The position numbers were made by a program, and so were the translations under genes. Positions 22,148-32,446 of a stretch of DNA of 64,000 bases are shown in pieces. The stretch covers positions 1 through 64,000 of the forward strand of contig CAVYXZ010000013.1 in NCBI GenBank assembly GCA_963772595.1, in the 5' to 3' direction. Under the pieces are notes generated by a model. The model saw nothing but the letters and a program-made list of their open reading frames with translations. It was not told the origin of the DNA and ran no database searches. This stretch comes from CAVYXZ01 sp963772595. GTDB lineage: Bacteria > Chloroflexota > Anaerolineae > Aggregatilineales > Phototrophicaceae. Each line of letters opens with the position of its first letter. The first letter of the stretch is position 1.

Positions 22148-23998
22148 TCAGGTCATCACCATCGAGGGTTTTCCACTCTGAGGCAGTCCTTCCAGTCGTG
22201 CGACTTCCACTGCCAGTTCCGGTCCTTCCAGAACGCCCGGCATCAGGTAGCCATTGAACTCTTCGATAAACCTGTCTGCTGCCTCGGCTGTCTCAAAGTG
22301 GGCTATCTCCAACATGCGGAACGGCTCATCTTCAAGGACTGTCCTGCTCCGAGTCATGCTCCAGGCCGGGATAGACCAGCATGTGCAGGGCATGTCCCAG
22401 CAGCTCGCCGTCGGGATCGTTCACGGGCAGTGTTTCTAAGCGCCAGTAGGGATTTTCGATCTCGGAGTTCTCGCTCGGCTGGCTGGATTCCGTTTGCCAG
22501 TCCAGCGTTTCGCGCCAGGTCAGGCCAAAACGGGCCAGCGAGTCGTCGATGTCGTCCTCGCGGGCGGTGGTAAAGGGGTCGGGCGGTCCCTGCGTGAACA
22601 GACGCGGGTCGTCGCGTTTCGGGTCGATGACACCCGCTTCCACGCCTGCCAGTTCAACCAGGCGCATGGCATCTTGCAAGCGTCCGGCTTCGAGCATTTC
22701 CCCCGCGACATCAGCATTGGCTTGGGCGGTCTCCCAATCCGGCTGCGGGATGACCAGACGCTCGTAGCTGTCCTCACCCCAGGTCTTCACCACATCCAGA
22801 AAGGCCTCACCGTTGGCCGCCACCGCGCCCAGTCCGTAGGATGGGATGTTCAATTCACGCTGGCGATTGGTCATGAACATATCCGGGGGCGCGTCGTCCT
22901 CGAAGAAGATGCGCGGATCGTCACGGGTCGGGTCGAGATAGCCATCCGCTGCGGCCATGCGTTCAGCGAGGTTCATGGCGGCTTCCACGCCTTTCGTGTC
23001 CATAACGGTTTCAAGTTCATCCTCATCGACACCGGCTTCGTCGTAAGTGCCATACTCACCCACCGTCAGGGTATCGAAACGGCGTTCCGCGCCATCCATC
23101 CAGGTTTTCACCGCTTCCAGAGACGGCTCGTTGTTCGGCCCCAGGCCAAAACCGAAATAGTATTCCGGCGCCGGGTTGAGGGCGGGCAGAGCGAGGGGAT
23201 CGGGGAAATCCTGACCGTAGACCTCGGCCACATCATGGGCGAACTGCTGGGCCATGTAGACATCGCCTTTCTGCAAATACATTTCCAATCCGGGCAGCGG
23301 CCAGGCGGATGACGCATCATCGTCCAGCAGCGGCATGACAGGATAGAATCTGCGCGCTGAGTCATCGCCTTGTAGTCCAGCGCACGGAAGTAGCGCAGTT
23401 CGTAGGGGCTGTCCTGGGGTTCATCGCGTTCGACAATCTGGAACCAGTGGGCCGTCCCGCCGCTATCGACGTGGCGCACGGCGGCATCATCCGAGTCGAA
23501 GCGGGGTGTGGTGGCTGCCAGCGCTGTCATTGCACGCCATCTATAGCGAAGGATGCGGTCCATGCGATCCACCACCCATTCAACGGTCTCGCGCTCGCCC
23601 ACCGCCAGCGCTGCGCTGTCGATCCCGTTCTGGCCGACTGCCAGCAGATGCGCGGCGGCGTTCCCTTCGCCTACAGGCGCATCGGGTGGATAGGTCGCGG
23701 CCATATAGAAGATGTCGTCCTCATAGGGCTGTTCGCGCAGGCGCTGGGCGTCATCACCCAGGGCGGCCAATCCGTCTTCAGCCAGGCCATCTTCGATCTC
23801 GTAGAGATGTTCCTCAGCCTCACCCCAGGAGCTGTACTCGCCGACCGTCAGACGCTGCTCACGCGCCAGGCCATAGTCATCCACCGAGGCCCGCAGCAGA
23901 TCGACGTGGTACGGTTCCCTGGCGGCATCCGGCGGCACAATCTCGGCAGCGAAGATGGAGCCATCGGCATCTTCGTAACGGACAGGTTCAGCGCTCAT
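22148..23998 (-). CDS. Large acidic ICE protein of unknown function
   Basis: About 617 residues over three frames (changes near 23340 and 22345). Highly acidic, with D/E-rich runs and internal similarity: segments of the type RLTVGEYSSWGEAEEHLYE and DTLTVGEYGTYDEAG recur, as do NLAERM/RLVELAG plus YLDPTRDDPRIFF/VIDPKRDDPRLFT, so the protein is built from a repeated module of roughly 130 residues. No enzyme motif or membrane segment is seen. The ATG 23998 overlaps the RHH gene by 11 bases. The strong negative charge could mean DNA mimicry or binding to a basic partner, but that is speculation. Confidence 0.65.
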
Positions 23999-24230
23999 CG
24001 GCAACCTTTCGACTCAAGCGTATGGGCAGGGAAAATCCGCTGTTGCCAACGGCCACGAAGCAGCCATGCGAGGGCAGTGGCCGGAGTCCGGCAAGAGCGA
24101 GGCGGACGGCCTGACGCACCGCATCAGACTTGTCAGTGTCCAGTTGTGCGGCCAACTGCTCCAGTTCCGCGCTTTCCTGCTGTGACAGACGAACCGAGAA
24201 GTTGTAGTCACGGACTATCGGAGCACTCAC
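23988..24230 (-). CDS. Ribbon-helix-helix-like small regulator
   Basis: An 80-residue protein starting at GTG 24230, which overlaps the stop of the upstream gene (GTGA). The segment YNFSVRLSQQESAELEQL followed by DKSDAVRQAVRLALAGL has the strand-helix-helix pattern of RHH DNA-binding proteins. The C-terminal third (GCFVAVGNSGFSLPIRL) is of unknown nature. It sits between the two acidic-protein genes and may regulate the operon. Confidence 0.6.
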   Translation of the reverse strand: MSAPIVRDYNFSVRLSQQESAELEQLAAQLDTDKSDAVRQAVRLALAGLRPLPSHGCFVAVGNSGFSLPIRLSRKVADER

Positions 24231-25243
24231 AGGTCCAACTCCGGGCTGATGTCTCGCTCCTCATCTACCTCAATCGCCAGACCACGTTCGGTTTCCCACA
24301 ATTCACGCTGGCCGCTTGCCAGGGCCATGCCCTCGGCAGTGTCGAAGACCTGTTCAATCCCGCCGTGCTCAGCCACCTGGAGGAGCTGTTCGGCAGCGCT
24401 GTAGGCTGTGTCCCAGTCGCCCGGCAGAAAGGGCGCAAGCTGAGCCTCCATCGCACCGGTCTCCGGGTTGGGTCCCAGCGAGAGGATGCTGGCGACGCAG
24501 TTCTCGCGGTCCTCCTGGCTCGGCTGGAAGACGCCAATCCAGTAGGACGTGCCGGTCTCGGCATCGTAGAAGCGGCGGCTCGGCGGCAGGGTTGAAGCCC
24601 TCGGCCTGCACGCCAATCGCGCTCAGGGCTTGCGAGGCCACTCTCGTCTGATCTCAGGTTCGACGATCGACACCACCCAGCTCGATGGCCGCCTGGATCA
24701 GCGGGTCGAAGGCTTCGTCGGGCGGATCGTCGGCCAGATGCGGGATCGAAGTTCTCCAGTTCGCGGAGACGGTCGTAGGCCGCGTATTCGGCAGGGTTCC
24801 GCACCGCGCCAGTTCTCCGGCTCTGCGTTCATCGCCATGGCCTGCGTCTCGCCAAAGGCTGCGACCTCGTCATCGGCCAGCCCCAGGTCGTGCATCTGGC
24901 GTTCCAGGTCATGGTAGAAGGCTGTCGCCGGGACTTCGTCGGTGAAGGCGGTGATCGGCAGGTAGCTGCCGCCCAGGTCGCCTGTGTCGGCATTGGCATA
25001 GAGGTCGATCACGCCGATCTCGTAGCGCCGGTCCCCGGCGGTCTCACCACGATCCAGGGCGATGAGCCGGGCATCCTGCCAGGCCCAGCGCCCGTCGTCC
25101 AGTGTCTCGACATCCTCGAAGCCCGGCAGGGGGAAGCGGTCGACCTCCGGCGGAAAGAGGTCCGCCAGGTCCGCCTCGTCGTAGGCCAGGTCCTCCAGCG
25201 GCGGCAGGTCCGACGAGAGCATGGGATCGTTTAGGTCGCTCAT
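24227..25243 (-). CDS. Acidic ICE protein of unknown function, frameshifted
   Basis: About 335 residues over at least four frames (changes near 24810, 24740, 24640 and 24580). The N-terminal half is acidic (LEDLAYDEADLADLFPPEVD, GFEDVETLDDGRWAWQDARL) and contains DLYANADTGDLGGSYLPI; the C-terminal half contains YWIGVFQPSQEDRENCVASI and SAAEQLLQVAEHGG. No motif of known function. It resembles the larger acidic protein downstream in composition and in using short helical units next to D/E-rich linkers. The start ATG 25243 lies 3 bases after the topoisomerase stop. Confidence 0.6.
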
Positions 25244-25246
25244 GGC

Positions 25247-27000
25247 TTAGCCCTCCGCCGGGTGGATCACGAGCGGTTTGGGCTGAGTTCCGATTCTTGA
25301 CCTGTGCCAGCGCGTACTCAGTGGCGCTTTTTAACTGCGGCTGAAAACCTCGCCAGAAAGCCGAGAGGACCTCCAGAGCGGCGTGGATTGGCCGGAAGCC
25401 ACCTGGTCGAGCCGGTCTTCGAGCTGGGCCGTGTAACCGGTATTGAAGACCTGAGGGAAGCGTTCGACCAGGAAGTCGCAAAGCTGGATACCGCTTTCAG
25501 TCGGCGCAAGGCGTTTCTGCTTGAGCGTCGCATACTTTCTGCTCTGGATGATGGCGACCATCGAAGCAAAAGTCGAGGGACGGCCGACGCCCAGCGCCTC
25601 CAGCGGCTGCACCAGCGCAGCTTCGGTGAAGCGCGACGGCGGGCGGGTCTGGTGGTCGTCGATGGGCAGCTCCAGCGAGTTGAGACTCTGCCCTTCTTTC
25701 AGCACCGGAACCTCAGTATTCTCGTCCTCATCTTCGATCTCGTCCAGGTCGTCCGGTTCCTCGTAGACGCGCAGGAAGCCGTCGAAGCTCAGTTCGCGGC
25801 CCTGCGCTTTGAAGGCCAGCGGGAAAGGACGCGCCCGTCGATTTCCCGGCATGGATCAGCGCGCCGGTGACGGTGTAGCGCGCCGGACTCATCTGCGAAG
25901 CAACGAAGCGCTTCCAGATCAGGGCATAGAGCGCTGCCCCGTCACCATCTTTGTCCTCCGGCAGCCGTGCGACATCCGTCGGACGGATGCCCTCATGGGC
26001 TTCCTGCGCGTTCTGCGTCTTGGTGGTATAGGTCGGGGCTGTGGGGGGCAGATAGGTCTCCCCGTAGTCGCGCAGGATCAGATCTCTGCGCCGCGGCCTG
26101 CGCTTCGGGCGCAACGGCGACGGCATCGGTGCGGTGATAGGTAATCAGACCCTGCTCGTAGAGGGTCTGGGCCAGCGCCATCGTCTTCTCCGGCGACAAT
26201 CCCAGGCCCTTCGACGCCGCCTGTTGCAGCGATGAGGTGGTGAAAGGCGGCAGGGGATTGCGCAGTTTGAGCCGCTGCCCGGCTTTGCCGACCCAGAAGG
26301 CGGCATCCGCCAGCAGCCCGGCCAGCTTCTCGGCTTGTTCGCGGGAGGTGAAGTGAACGTCAGCATCTTTGAGCCGGTGCAGCTTCGCAGTGAAGGCAGT
26401 GCCATCTGCGTCCAGTCGCGCGTTTAGGGTCCAGTAGGTTTCAGGGCTGAAGCTCTCGATCTCGCGTTCGCGCTCGACCACCAGCCGCAGGGCGACACTC
26501 TGCACCCGCCCGGCGCTCAACCTGCCATCCAGCGCTTTGCAGGCCAGCGGCGAGACCAGATAGCCCACCAGCCGATCCACCACCCGCCGCGCCTGCTGCG
26601 CTTCCACCAGGCTCTCGTCCAGCGGACGAGGACTGCGGAGCGCATCCTTCACCGCGGTTTCGGTGATGGCATTGAAGGCCGCCCGGTAGACGGCTTTGCG
26701 TGCAGGTAGCTGCGCCAGTTGCAGCAAGTGCCAGGCGATGGCTTCGCCCTCCCGATCCGGGTCGGTGGCGAGATAGACTTCATCCGCCTCGCGCATGGCT
26801 TTCACCAGCTTCCTGACCAGGTTGCCCTTGCGCGGCAGCACCTGGTACTGCGGGCGGAAGTCCTGCTCGACGTTCACGCCGAGTTCGGTCTCGGGCAGGT
26901 CGCGCACGTGGCCGCGGCAGGCTTCCACCTTCCAGCCGTCGCCCAGGTATCCGGCGATCTTTTTGGCCTTGGCAGGCAATTCAACAATGACAAGTTTCAT
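25247..27000 (-). CDS. Type IA DNA topoisomerase (ICE-borne), frameshifted
   Basis: Relaxes negatively supercoiled DNA by a 5'-phosphotyrosine intermediate. About 584 residues over four frames (changes near 26085, 25840, 25380 and 25270). TOPRIM domain: KLVIVELPAKAKKIAGYLG and ATDPDREGEAIAWHLL; active-site Tyr in GLITYHRTDA (usual ITYMRTDS); the HEGIRPTD motif is present. Two departures from the usual pattern are Leu for Ser in VESPAKA and His-Arg-Thr-Asp-Ala around the Tyr. It lacks obvious C-terminal zinc ribbons, which is common in plasmid and ICE topoisomerases. RBS AAGGAG overlaps the stop of the preceding small gene. Confidence 0.85.
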
Positions 27001-27005
27001 ACGTT

Positions 27006-27224
27006 TTACTCCTTGATCTGTGCCAGGCAGCCCTCAATGGCCGGCCTGACTGTTGTAGTTGACGGACGAGATTGCGCAGCAGCAGCCGCAGTTCGCGGCG
27101 TGGCACGGACTTGTTGAGCCAGTTCGCGCTCGCGCAGCACCAGCCACAGCGGCCATTCACGGAAAGCGTGGAAGGCCTGCTGCTCGATCTGCTGCCAGGG
27201 ATGCGGGGTGTTCTTCTTTGCCAT
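27006..27224 (-). CDS. Small protein between virB4 and topoisomerase
   Basis: A 72-residue basic protein with an amphipathic N-terminal helix (PWQQIEQQAFHAFREWPLW, RERELAQQVRA) and an Ala-rich end. The stop codon lies within the ribosome binding site of the topoisomerase gene. A +1 frame also stays open through the second half, so the C-terminus may be misread. No family recognised. Confidence 0.45.
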   Translation of the reverse strand: MAKKNTPHPWQQIEQQAFHAFREWPLWLVLRERELAQQVRATPRTAAAAAQSRPSTTTVRPAIEGCLAQIKE

Positions 27225-27242
27225 CTGGGTCTCTTCCTCATC

Positions 27243-29357
27243 TCAGGTCGTCGAAAAGCGTGCCAGTTCGCCGGGCGTCGGGCGGTTGTAGAGATACCAC
27301 AGGCCCTCGTCCTGCATATCCAGGACAAAATGGAAGCGCGGCAGCGCGGCGATGATGTCGCGGTGCTGCTGGTTCAGGTGCTGGAAGGCGGCATCCTCGC
27401 GGAAGACGTTCATGCCCTGCCGCTGGGTGAAGACGACCCGGATCGGGCTGTTCTCGAACACCAGCCGCGCTTTGCCTTCCAGGAAGATGCTCATCTGTTG
27501 ATCGATACAGATGAGCTTCTTGCGCCGGGTGCGGAAGGTCTTGGCCGCTTCGATCAGGAAGTCCAGCAGCGACGGATGGCGCATCAGGCGGTAGACCTCA
27601 TCCACCGCGATGATGCGCGGCTGCTCGTCGATCAGGCTGTCGCGGCGGATGGCAGACAGCACCTGCGTGTAGGCCAGCGCCTGCAAGATCGGATCGCTCT
27701 CCAGCTCGTGAAAGCTGAAGACACGCGGGCTGATCCAGTCCCTGCCGCCGCGCGTCAGATCGACGTTGGTCGCGCCGTTGAGAAAACTCGACCAGGGACC
27801 GGAGCCGGTACACAGCCCGGCGATCTCGTCGGCCAGGTCACGGGCGATCTGTTTGGTGGCCTCTTTGTCGCCCAGGCCGGAGAGGACATCACAGACCACA
27901 TCGCAGGTCGGCGTGACCTCCGGTGTGACCTGCTCCAGGTCGGGAAAGCCGCTGATAGAGCGCTTCCAGCGCCTCGCCCAGCAGCCCGCGTTCCAGGTTC
28001 TGGCGCTGCCCGCCGGACAGCGGACGGCCCAGCACCGTTTCGTAGATGCGCGTGGTGTGCGAGACCTGCTCGATCAGCGTCGGGAACATGACATCCTGCG
28101 GGTTGAGCCGGGTGGCTTTGGCGCTCATCACGTACCAGGGCAGGCCGAAGGCTTCGGCGATGTGCCGCCCGTGTCCCATCGGTTCCAGCAGGTCGAAGGG
28201 GATGCCGTTCTCGGCGTACTCGCGCGTCAGGTAGCAGTTGTTGGCGAAGGTCTTGCCGAAGCCCGACGTGCCCACCCAGATTTCATGGGTGGCGCGTTTG
28301 TCGCGCCAGGAGTTGTGGAAGACCGGGTAGGCCGCGCCCACCGCTTCGCCGCGCAGCACGCCATCCGTCGCCGACAGCTTGCGGTAGCCCAGCGGCGACA
28401 GCATCAGCGCCAGTTCGCGCGAGACCACCGGCCAGGTGGTGTCCGGCAGGCCGATTTCTTTGGTGCGTCGTGCGGCGAAGAAGCCCAGGCTGCGCGCCAG
28501 CAGTTCGCCGACTTCCTGGCGCAGCAGGAACCAGGCCGGGTTTCGTTGACCACCGCCTGCACCCGTTCTTGCAGCGTGTCCAGGTCATCGGCGGCGATGG
28601 CGAGGCTGATCTGCACCAGGTGCAGCGCATCCCCGGCGTTGATCTCCTGCAAGGCTTTGCGGCAGTCGGCGATGCGCTGCACCGAGCGGCTGTCCTCGCC
28701 GCGCACGCCGGAGAGATGCACCTCGTAGGCTTGAATGATGCCTTCCAGCGCGTCGATGGCGGCGTTGCGCTCGTAGGTCTTCGGGATGTCCACCGCCAGC
28801 GCCAGCGGGAAGTTGAGCCGCAGCAGCGGCGGCAGCGGACGGAAGAAGTTCCAGGTCGAAGGCGCGAACTCGTAGCTGTTGAGCAGCGCCCACAGCGGAC
28901 GGCCACCGGGACGGCCCACCGGCGCCAGATGCCAGAAGGGGGTGTCGCGGATTTCGTATTGACCCTCGAAGAGCGCGGGCCAGCGCCTTCGACCACCGGC
29001 GTATCGAAGGCCGAAGCCATGCCCCCGGCCAGGGCGCGCGGATTCTGGTCGCTCCAGACCGCCATGCCGCACAGCGCGCGCTGGTACTCGGCGCTGTCGT
29101 CGAGCTGCTCGTAGTGACGGCGGTACTCCATCAGGAGCTGCGCCCGCTGCGCGTCGTCGGTCTCCTGCGCCAGCGCGGCTGAGCCAGTTGATCTTCTCGT
29201 CCAGCGTGGCGGGCATCTGCCAGCAGACGAAACGCGCCGGGCTGTTCAGCGTCCGCAGCCAGGTCGAGAAACGCGCCTGGAGCGACTGCACGCCGTCTTC
29301 GGTGGCGTGCAGCATGATGTCGAAGGGTTCGATCAGGAAGGTGCGCGCCTCAGTCAT
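27243..29357 (-). CDS. virB4: VirB4/TraC-type conjugation ATPase, frameshifted
   Basis: ATPase that powers assembly and operation of the type IV secretion channel at the membrane. About 700 residues over five frames (changes near 29175, 28985, 28545, 27950). The N-terminal half (AFDTPVVEG, FRPLPPLLRLNFPLA) is the VirB4 membrane-proximal region; the C-terminal ATPase has Walker A WVGTSGFGKTFANN (about 28250) and Walker B PRIIAVDEVYRLM (about 27600), then the KLICIDQQMSIFL segment. ATG 29357 overlaps the stop of the PrgI-like gene by ATGA. Best marker of a conjugation system in the window. Confidence 0.85.
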
Positions 29358-29824
29358 GCAGCGCCTCCTTCAGCGGCGAATCGACAAAGACCAGGCCATC
29401 TGTCCTCCTGCTGCGTGGGCGAAGGTGATCCACTCGCGCAGGTCGATCTCCAGATTCGGAGTCGGCGGCGCGAAGACCTGCGCCCCATCCAGCCGCACCA
29501 GGTCCAGCGGCATTTCCATGCAGCTGCGCGATCTGCGCCACGATCCCGGCGGGATTGCGCACGGCCAGCAGCAGCAGCCGCGCCGCGCAGCCGGTACATC
29601 AGCCGTTCCCACAGCGGGATGCCGCCGCGCAGCCCGGTCAGGACCAGGGCGACGATCCGCCACCACTGCCGCCAGCGGGATCGACCACAGCGGCAGGGCC
29701 AGGTTGCTGAGCGTGTAGGTGAAGCCCGCCGATGATCCCGGCCATGCAGCAGGCGTTTGAAGGGCACGCCGAAGAGACCTTTCTCGTCGCGCCGCAGAAT
29801 GTGGGATTTGAAGTCCGCTGCCAT
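29354..29824 (-). CDS. PrgI/VirB3-like inner membrane protein, frameshifted
   Basis: The N-terminus KSHILRRDEKGLFGVPFKRL, followed after a frame change by IIGGFTYTLSNLALPLWSIP, has the short cytoplasmic head plus hydrophobic hairpin of VirB3/PrgI-type proteins that accompany VirB4. Further frame changes (near 29640 and 29540) lead to RLLLLAVRNPAGIVAQI and DLVRLDGAQVFAPP, so the full product is about 155 residues. The end is set by the ATGA overlap with virB4. Three frame changes in 470 bases make the C-terminus tentative. Confidence 0.6.
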   Translation of the reverse strand: MAADFKSHILRRDEKGLFGVPFKRLLHGRDHRRASPTRSATWPCRCGRSRWRQWWRIVALVLTGLRGGIPLWERLMYRLRGAAAAAGRAQSRRDRGADRAAAWKCRWTWCGWMGRRSSRRRLRIWRSTCASGSPSPTQQEDRWPGLCRFAAEGGAA

Positions 29825-29884
29825 ACAGCCTCCTGCGAATGCGACGCGGAGCGACCCGGCCCGCGCCGCACTCTGTACAATGGG

Positions 29885-30124
29885 TCAGGCGAAGGTGATG
29901 AGCGCCGTGACGCTGGACGCGAAGATGACGAACAGCAGGCCGACGATGACGTAGTTGGACGCCTTCGGATTGTCGCGCTTCCAGTCGCCGATGATGGGCC
30001 AGGACGACCCCAGGTACATGATGCCCAGCCCGATGAAGCCGATGACGGCCACGACCGGCGCGATGGTCTGGGCGGTGGTGAGAATGTCGTTGAAAAGGTC
30101 TTGGATTGCCTGTGCGAGATCCAC
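29885..30124 (-). CDS. VirB2/TrbC-like pilin, two membrane segments
   Basis: A 79-residue protein: a short N-terminal helix (DLAQAIQDLFNDI), a first membrane helix (APVVAVIGFIGLGIMYLG), a charged loop (DWKRDNPKA) and a second membrane helix (YVIVGLLFVIFASSVTALI). This is the architecture of VirB2/TrbC conjugation subunits. GTG 30124 is chosen because GAGGAG lies 7 bases upstream; a longer frame exists but without such a site. Placed immediately before the PrgI-like and virB4 genes. Confidence 0.65.
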   Translation of the reverse strand: MDLAQAIQDLFNDILTTAQTIAPVVAVIGFIGLGIMYLGSSWPIIGDWKRDNPKASNYVIVGLLFVIFASSVTALITFA

Positions 30125-30411
30125 GGAAAGCTCCTCATGCTGGTAGACACCGGATACTGAGCGGAGGCGGCGCGTGTGCCATGACACCAGGGTCGCTTGT
30201 AGGTGTCATCTGGCACGGCAGCGCACCCCGCTCTGATGGATTTCAGGGTAGCAGGAGGAGGGGTCAGAACCGGGCGAGGATTCCGGTTTCAGATTGCAGT
30301 TTTACGGTGGGAGAATGGAATTTTTCAGATGAGAATTGAACGAGTGTGTATTCATCGCCTAGCAACCGAAATGGTCTTCACGAACTGGTGATCAGCTAAT
30401 CAATAGCAGCC

Positions 30412-30540
30412 TGTTGAAAAACTACCGTTCGGGAGTTTTCGAGTCGCTTATAGCTCCGAGATTATTCATATGAAATCTTGGCATGACATAATTGAGTGTA
30501 ATTTGACGTGCTCGGAGTGGACTATCCAACTTTTTCAACA
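30412..30540. mobile_element. MITE-like element with nested inverted repeats
   Basis: A 129-base stretch begins TGTTGAAAAA and ends with its exact complement TTTTTCAACA; inside, CTCCGAG (30454-30460) pairs with CTCGGAG (30511-30517), and AAAACTACCG..GGAGTTTT at 30417-30439 forms a terminator-like hairpin. TGTTGAAAAA-type ends are common to several IS families, so this could be a non-autonomous derivative or remnant. A third copy of CTTTTTCAAC lies at 30634-30643. The rest of the 30125-30692 gap holds nothing I can support. Confidence 0.4.
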
Positions 30541-30692
30541 TGCAGAACTCAATGCGATGATAAAGTCTTCGCTGGTCACGACTTTGTTTCCTCTTGGTTG
30601 TATGGTAACTACCAAGAATACGTTGTACGTGACCTTTTTCAACTAGCACCAGTGGTTAGTTAGTGTCTTGGATGTGCAGGAATGAGTAATGG

Positions 30693-31824
30693 TCAAGGTT
30701 TGAGTATAGGCTTCCAAGCCAAGCGCGAAATATTATGATACTCGCCGTGAGTAAGCGGTGTCGGTTGTGACTGACCAAGCGTAACCAGATAAAGGTCCGT
30801 CTGGTTCCGGTTTTGGCTGTCAATTTCTTTTGACACCATATAAGCAATCTGGCTACCGTCTGGCGAAATCTGAGGGAGATATATTTCCATCTGGTTGGTT
30901 AACTGTGTGAGCTTGCTACCGTCAATCTGCACAGAATATAGGTTTCCCAATTTATGAGTAGGGCCGCCCCTATAGAAGAATGTGAGACGTTTACCGTCAG
31001 GAAACCACGTTGGGCTGATTGCCAGCCCGTCTGTGCGATCACAGGATGAGGATTGCTACCGTCAGCGTTCATAATATAAATTTGTAAACTCTTACCATCC
31101 CAGTTAGCTACAAAAGCAATCTGCGTCCCATTCGGTGACCAAACACCCGCTCCAGCAGCAAGGAATGTAGCAGTCGCTCTGTCCTTATCTATAGTCAAAT
31201 TAATGGCAGTACCGTCATCGACCATGGCTGTGTAAATTCCGTCACTAGCGGAATACAGGAGATGAGTTCCATCCGGCGACCAAGACAATCCCAATCCTCC
31301 GCCTCGTCCAGTATCACCTAAACGCTGCGCCTCCCCGCCATTGCTATTGACGATGTAAATCGCGCCGACTTTGTCCTTATCGTAAGACCAGTAGGCGATT
31401 TGTTTCCCATCCGGTGACCATGCAGGCTCACTCTCAAAGCGTCCATTTGCAGCAATGATGCGAGTTTCTCTAGTTGTCACATCCAATACGACAATGTTGT
31501 ACTCATCTTGGCTAGACGGCAATGCAGATATATAGGCAATAGACTTGCCATCGGGCGACCAAGCTGGATTGGTTTGCGTACCAGATGCGTTGTTCGTTAG
31601 GTTCTGAACGTTCCCGGAGTCTACATCTAGAAGATAGATTCCTCCATTAGGGCGTTGTCATCTACATAGGCGGTAAAGACGAGTTGCTGACCGGTCGCGG
31701 CCCTTGTTTTCTGTAACATAATGGCAAAGTAAGGCCCAGCAGCAGTATACAAATAATCATAAACGTGCATTTTGATCAAATCATAGTCGATGCGCCTTGT
31801 CACAGAATGGTGGTAACTACTCAA
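30693..31824 (-). CDS. TolB/PD40-type beta-propeller protein, frameshifted
   Basis: Contains at least six WD40-like PD40 repeats, recognisable by their SPDGKQIAY-type strands: WSPDGKSIAYIS, WSPDGKQIAYWS, WSPDGTHLLYSA, WSPNGTQIAFVA, WFPDGKRLTFFY and ISPDGSQIAYMV. Such propellers are usually exported and bind proteins or sugars; the present start (about 31824) shows no clear signal peptide, so the N-terminus may be missing. Frame changes lie near 31640, 31530 and 31030. AT-richer than the flanking conjugation genes and inserted between the pilin and the membrane-anchored protein gene, so it is probably cargo. Confidence 0.65.
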
Positions 31825-31832
31825 CCTCGTGA

Positions 31833-31985
31833 TTATTGAGCAGCCACCATGAGGAATAGGATTGCCCCGCCTTTAAACAGATTATACATAAAATGTGCCG
31901 CGATGTCTCCAGCCATAGCCAGTGCTAAGCCGCTTGAAGCCCACTACAAGAGCGCTCCCTAAATGGCTGATTAAAAGCGCCGTTA
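31833..31985 (-). pseudogene. Remnant of a CPBP-type membrane protease gene
   Basis: Reading on the minus strand, ALLISHLGSALVVGFK followed after a frame change by SGLALAMAGDIAAHFMYN and a hydrophobic end stopping at 31833 resembles the last two helices of CPBP (CAAX-like) intramembrane proteases, where the LAIAAHFxYN motif is typical. No upstream part is present. Treated as a fragment; short length makes the identification weak. Confidence 0.35.
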
Positions 31986-32160
31986 TGGTCAGTTACAGTG
32001 GTCTTGTAAAGGCGTCAGCCTATTGAAAATCAGATTAGGGTGTTCCGAGCCTCAAGCCTCGCCGCTTCATCTAACGTTGTAAATTGCTTTTGCTGGTCTT
32101 ATATCTCTTCGCAATAAAGGTGAGGGTTGATCCGTTGGAGAGGAGTGCGACAATTTCCGG

Positions 32161-32367
32161 GTGATACTGGGGCTGCTGCTCGCGCTCGAACTGATCGTCG
32201 AACTCCACCTGCTCGACCCGTCGGTATTGCACATCTCGCCGTTCGCGGTTTTGCCGGGGTTTCCTGCTGCCCAACTCACGGTTAGCCCGTTGCTGGTACT
32301 CGTCGGTGTGACGACAGTACTCATAGCCATCGGGCTGGTAGGCTTTCAACGCCGCGATGTCGGCTGA
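32161..32367 (+). pseudogene. Remnant of an ABC-2 type permease, C-terminal end
   Basis: The plus-strand frame VILGLLLALELIVELHL..., SPFAVLPGFP, then a hydrophobic helix PLLVLVGVTTVLIAIGLVGF ending FQRRDVG has the look of the last membrane helix and the RRRDI-type end of ABC-2 permeases. No ATPase or upstream part of the permease is nearby in the same frame. Probably a remnant carried with the cargo inserted into the conjugation module. Confidence 0.4.
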
Positions 32368-32446
32368 CCCGGGACCCATGAGACCGTGCAATCATTATTC
32401 CCTCAACACTCATGAAGGGGGGGCTAGTCCAAAACCCGGCCCCTTC

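Noticed and set aside
30417..30439. Rho-independent terminator
   Set aside because: Hairpin AAAACTACC/GGAGTTTT is followed by only four T residues and sits inside a MITE-like element; no nearby gene ends there in either direction.
32071..32391. Minus-strand 106-codon frame (MHGLMGPGSAD...) as a gene
   Set aside because: No ribosome binding site or family pattern; the opposite strand reads as the hydrophobic end of an ABC-2 permease, which explains the open frame.
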